64,000 nucleotides of DNA from SAR202 cluster bacterium bin22 (GTDB lineage: Bacteria; Chloroflexota; Dehalococcoidia; Lucifugimonadales; UBA3495): positions 38,541 through 102,540 of the forward strand of contig MPMM01000012.1 in assembly GCA_002238505.1 (NCBI GenBank), given 5' to 3'. Below, piece after piece: positions 61,648-64,000 of this stretch. A program made the translations under genes and the position numbers. The notes beneath the pieces were generated by a model that was not told where the DNA came from, searched no databases, and worked only from the letters and a program-made list of their open reading frames with translations. Positions within the stretch are counted from its first letter, which is position 1. Every line of letters begins with the position of its first letter.

Positions 61648-61718
61648 GGGCCCGGCCCGCCGCCAGGCAAAAGCCCCCTCCTCCAAGCAGGGCCAAGCCA
61701 GGGGAGCGGGCCGGGCCC
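61648..61718. other. 13-bp perfect inverted repeat with long loop
   Basis: GGGCCCGGCCCGC (61648-61660) and GCGGGCCGGGCCC (61706-61718) are exact inverse complements, separated by 45 nt that contain a smaller CCCCT/AGGGG pair. It lies between two + strand genes. A long-loop structure like this is unusual for a terminator; it may be an RNA element or a protein site. Confidence 0.55.
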
Positions 61719-61748
61719 GGAACGCGAGACAAAGGAGCATAAAAGCAA

Positions 61749-62381
61749 ATGCAACTGCCGGAATACATAACCGACGACAACGAGATGGCAGTATGGCCCG
61801 GAGTCCCGGAACCAGACCGGATCGAAAGAGCGATCACGCTGCTCCGGCAGATGGACGACTCGCCTGGGACCAGAAAGCAAGGCAACGCCTCCGCCAGCGA
61901 CGAGGCCGGGCCAACAGCCCTGCGGGACGCCGAATACCTGCGGCAGAGAGTACGGAACGAAAACCTGAGGATGACCCTGCAATCGGACAGCTGGGGCAGC
62001 ATGACCCCGGCAGCCCTGTTCGACCTGGCCCTGGGCGAGTTGTCAGCAAAGAGCAGCAACGGTTTCAACCCCCGGAAGGAGCTGGTCATCGCCACGCTCG
62101 ACAGGACGGGTGAAGACTTCACCATGACCGTGACCACGGTACCCGAGAACAAAAGCTGGATGGGCTTCGACCCCGCCTACCGGCGGCTGAACGGGGGAAC
62201 CGCATTGATCATGCTCCGCCAGAGATCCAAAAAGAGAGCGCAGGGGATGATCATCCTGCCCAACTACGGCTGCAACAACCAGGAGACACCGAGCGGAGGC
62301 GACAGCGCAGCGACGATGGCCTCGCTGGTCAAATGGCACGGCGGAGCCGTGCAGGTAGTGCCGCACACCGCAACGAGCTAA
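61749..62381 (+). CDS. Hypothetical protein
   Basis: 210 aa, after AAAGGAGC. N-terminal IERAITLLRQMDDSPGTRKQ, a middle beta-rich segment (ELVIATLDRTGEDFTMTVTT), and GTALIMLRQRSKKRAQGMII. No family recognised. Confidence 0.65.
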   Translation: MQLPEYITDDNEMAVWPGVPEPDRIERAITLLRQMDDSPGTRKQGNASASDEAGPTALRDAEYLRQRVRNENLRMTLQSDSWGSMTPAALFDLALGELSAKSSNGFNPRKELVIATLDRTGEDFTMTVTTVPENKSWMGFDPAYRRLNGGTALIMLRQRSKKRAQGMIILPNYGCNNQETPSGGDSAATMASLVKWHGGAVQVVPHTATS

Positions 62382-62428
62382 CGCTCCAGCACCGCCTGAC
62401 CAGACCGGCGGGAAGGGACAAAAAGGCA

Positions 62429-62767
62429 ATGACGTTCTACAAAAAGTGCGAAACGGCAGGCTGCCACCGGCGCCTGAAGGGCGGCGAGGAGCTACGCCAG
62501 CAGCTTGAAAATACCAGGAAGGAAATCGGCGGCCACCGGGCCGGGGTAATCTGTCCGCAGTGCGTTGCAGACCTGCTGCAGGACACCGACAAGGCAGAAC
62601 GGGACCACTACTTCGATATGTCGGCAGGAGAAATACTGGCCGAAAGCCTGGTGGAGACGCCCCGGTGGCGCATTATTATCCCGGCGCTGCGGGAGAAGGA
62701 CCCATCGAAGAAGCCGCCCGGGACCGGAACAGACGACGCGAGCCAGGACCCCGCGGCCCCAAATTAA
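62429..62767 (+). CDS. Zinc-binding hypothetical protein
   Basis: 112 aa from ATG 62429; the frame upstream is open, but overlaps the previous gene with shadow composition. CETAGCHRRLKGGEEL at the start and GVICPQCVADLLQDTDKAER near 40 form a four-Cys zinc site. The C-terminus is Pro/Lys/Asp-rich. No family recognised. Confidence 0.62.
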   Translation: MTFYKKCETAGCHRRLKGGEELRQQLENTRKEIGGHRAGVICPQCVADLLQDTDKAERDHYFDMSAGEILAESLVETPRWRIIIPALREKDPSKKPPGTGTDDASQDPAAPN

Positions 62768-62806
62768 GATTACGGCCGCGAGGAAGGCGGCCGGAGGACA
62801 AGAGTA

Positions 62807-63694
62807 ATGAATCCAGGCACGATCAGGCAGATGAAACAGCAACTCCAGCGCATCGAGGGAGAGCTGACCAGGCTGAACTCCCTGGCCAACCACTTCCGGG
62901 GCGTTATAAGCTTCTACACCAACACCGACGAGGACAGCGAGCTGCGCCGCAACCCCGGCGACGTCCTGAAGAGCAACATCGAGAACGTGCTCAAGACCGA
63001 GGGAAGGGCGATGCACCCCAAGGACATCCTGACCCGGCTGGAGGCCGAGGGAATACTGGTCCCCGGAGAGAATCCCCCGCACAACATCCGCAGTCACATG
63101 TCCGGCGACCAGAACAAACGCTTCTACGCCGTTGGCAACGACACCTGGGGCCTCACGGACTGGACACCCAGAATGGACCTGGAACCGGAGGGCGACACCA
63201 CGGACAACGCCGGCCACGAGGCCGCGCAGGAAAAGGGGAACCACGTCCAGGCAGGCGGCCAAGCCGCGTCAGCAAAGGACGAAGACGTAACCGGCGGGAC
63301 GAGCGCCGAGAGCTCCTTCCAATGTGACGGCCTGATGGCCAGCCAACTCCTGGAAGAGGGCGAACCGGTCAAGGTACGCTTCACCGCGCCCGACCCCGCG
63401 GGAGCGCTGGACCACCAGCGGCTTACCGAGGCCATCGAGACCTGCTGCGGAGAGGAGGACGTGGCCGACGTGATAAACGACGGCGCCACCATCAAGGTCA
63501 TGGGCGGGACGGCCAGCATCAAGTTCGACGCGGCAAGCCGCCAGCCGGCTGAGCCTCACCGCATACCCGGCATGATCCACTTCACCGAGGACGACGCCGG
63601 AGACGACGGCGACGCTGAGACCACGGCGACAACCCTGTTCCTGGACCTGAAGGACTCCGACACCGCCGAGCTGATCCTGCAGCACACGCGCTGA
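62807..63694 (+). CDS. HARE-HTH winged-helix DNA-binding protein
   Basis: 295 aa. Residues 5-45 form a coiled coil (MKQQLQRIEGELTRLNSLAN). Residues 55-120 match the HARE-HTH winged helix: IENVLKTEGRAMHPKDILTR, LEAEGILVPG, IRSHMSG and YAVGNDTWGLTDW. The remaining part is acidic, with a second beta-type unit (PVKVRFTAPDPAGALDHQRL). HARE-HTH domains link DNA binding to modified-base or chromatin functions. TnpB element 4 begins just downstream. Confidence 0.78.
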   Translation: MNPGTIRQMKQQLQRIEGELTRLNSLANHFRGVISFYTNTDEDSELRRNPGDVLKSNIENVLKTEGRAMHPKDILTRLEAEGILVPGENPPHNIRSHMSGDQNKRFYAVGNDTWGLTDWTPRMDLEPEGDTTDNAGHEAAQEKGNHVQAGGQAASAKDEDVTGGTSAESSFQCDGLMASQLLEEGEPVKVRFTAPDPAGALDHQRLTEAIETCCGEEDVADVINDGATIKVMGGTASIKFDAASRQPAEPHRIPGMIHFTEDDAGDDGDAETTATTLFLDLKDSDTAELILQHTR

Positions 63695-63720
63695 AAATCA
63701 GGAAAGCCAGAGGCAAAGAG

Positions 63721-64000
63721 GAGAAAATTCCGCTACTCTTCAAGCCCCACTGACAGCAGCTAATTGCCAACTGACAGTACCCGACATACAGTCAACCCAG
63801 GAGCTTGCGCCCATGCCAGCAACCAGCCTGCAATACAAGCTGACCACCACCAGAACCGGCTACCGACAGCTGGACCAGGCACTGCTGGATATGGGCTACC
63901 TCCAGAACGCCCTCATCCGCCACCGGAGATCAGCCACCGGCTGCCACAAGGGGCAATTCTCCCTGAAATTGCAGAATGCCGCCCTCACTGAACTACGCCA
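63721..64000 (+). mobile_element. TnpB element 4, left part (runs off window)
   Basis: The left end GAAAATTCCGCTACT (63723-63737) is identical to the left end of element 2, and CTGACAGT sequences follow as in elements 1 and 3. A tnpB start lies inside. The right end is beyond the window, so flanking repeats cannot be checked. Confidence 0.75.
63813..64000 (+). CDS. tnpB: TnpB RNA-guided nuclease, N-terminal part
   Basis: Start ATG 63813, 9 bp after AGGAG. The encoded 62 residues (MPATSLQYKLTTTRTGYRQL, then LDMGYLQNALIRHRRSATG) align with the N-terminus of the three other TnpB copies but are the most diverged. The frame is open to the window edge. Confidence 0.85.
   Translation, partial: MPATSLQYKLTTTRTGYRQLDQALLDMGYLQNALIRHRRSATGCHKGQFSLKLQNAALTELR

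Noticed and set aside
63764..63991. Separate small protein at the right edge
   Set aside because: It is a different frame of the tnpB of element 4; the frame from ATG 63813 matches the other TnpB proteins.
1..64000. CRISPR array
   Set aside because: No series of regularly spaced identical repeats is visible. The Cas4-like nucleases occur without Cas1, Cas2 or effector genes.
1..64000. Phage structural genes
   Set aside because: No terminase, portal, capsid or tail protein was recognised, so a phage assignment is not made from this window alone.
1..64000. tRNA or rRNA genes
   Set aside because: No cloverleaf-like or rRNA-like sequence was noticed; only hairpins were seen.

Overview
The window is a gene-dense, G+C-rich stretch of bacterial accessory DNA. 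It reads best as part of a large plasmid or phage-plasmid. It carries a ParA/ribbon-helix-helix partition pair, an ArdC-type antirestriction protein and its own replication, repair and nucleotide-synthesis genes. I see no capsid, terminase, tail, conjugation, rRNA, tRNA or core-metabolism gene. Almost every gene is on the + strand, with short spacers or ATGA-type overlaps and clear Shine-Dalgarno sites; GTG and TTG starts are common. A NAD-dependent ligase and Shine-Dalgarno starts point to a bacterial host. Frequent ATA/AGG/AGA codons in G+C-rich DNA, a long two-part ThyX and a fibronectin-like surface-protein fragment make Chloroflexota a reasonable guess, but this is inference.

Layout. 0-14 kb is a DNA-processing module: probable ssDNA-binding-like protein, UvrD-like helicase, ArdC, DUF6094-type methyltransferase, SNF2-like helicase, radical SAM protein, PriCT-2/Toprim primase and two Cas4-like nucleases. 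14-16 kb holds a lipoprotein and an AIM24-family gene on the minus strand, then a DsbA-like lipoprotein. 16-24 kb is nucleotide metabolism and maintenance: family-4 uracil-DNA glycosylase, class II ribonucleotide reductase with an intein, DUF1937 protein, ThyX, dCTP deaminase, and minus-strand ParA plus RHH partner. 24-30 kb has exported or membrane proteins, including a metallopeptidase lipoprotein, plus an NDT-like and a DUF488 protein. 30-34 kb has LigA, an SRAP/HMCES protein and small zinc-ribbon proteins. 34-46 kb has a DUF5131 protein, an HTH protein, a catalytically degenerate RNA-ligase-like protein, a DUF2493 protein, a PfkB-like kinase and many unknowns. 46-49 kb holds broken, host-like gene fragments (HTTM and fibronectin/Calx-beta-like). 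49-64 kb is unknown small genes with RNase HI, a NADAR N-glycosidase and a HARE-HTH protein.

The most unusual feature is a set of four related 1.5-kb TnpB elements (42.4, 50.4, 53.5 and 63.7 kb; the last runs off the window). They have no TnpA. Unlike classical IS200/IS605 units, the three complete ones are bounded by perfect 15-17 bp terminal inverted repeats and flanked by 5-7 bp direct repeats. Two of them interrupt genes whose reading frames rejoin exactly when the element and one repeat copy are removed. Left and right ends match each other within an element but differ between two end classes. A hairpin at the tnpB stop codon is conserved in shape, not sequence. Guide-RNA nuclease elements with transposon-like ends are the best candidate for an undescribed system here.

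Annotation warning: six reading-frame breaks (ardC, one tnpB, three in the fibronectin-like gene, one zinc-ribbon gene) are each repaired by adding one base to a homopolymer run. This looks like systematic homopolymer shortening in the assembly rather than real pseudogenes, and should be checked before any of these genes is called dead.
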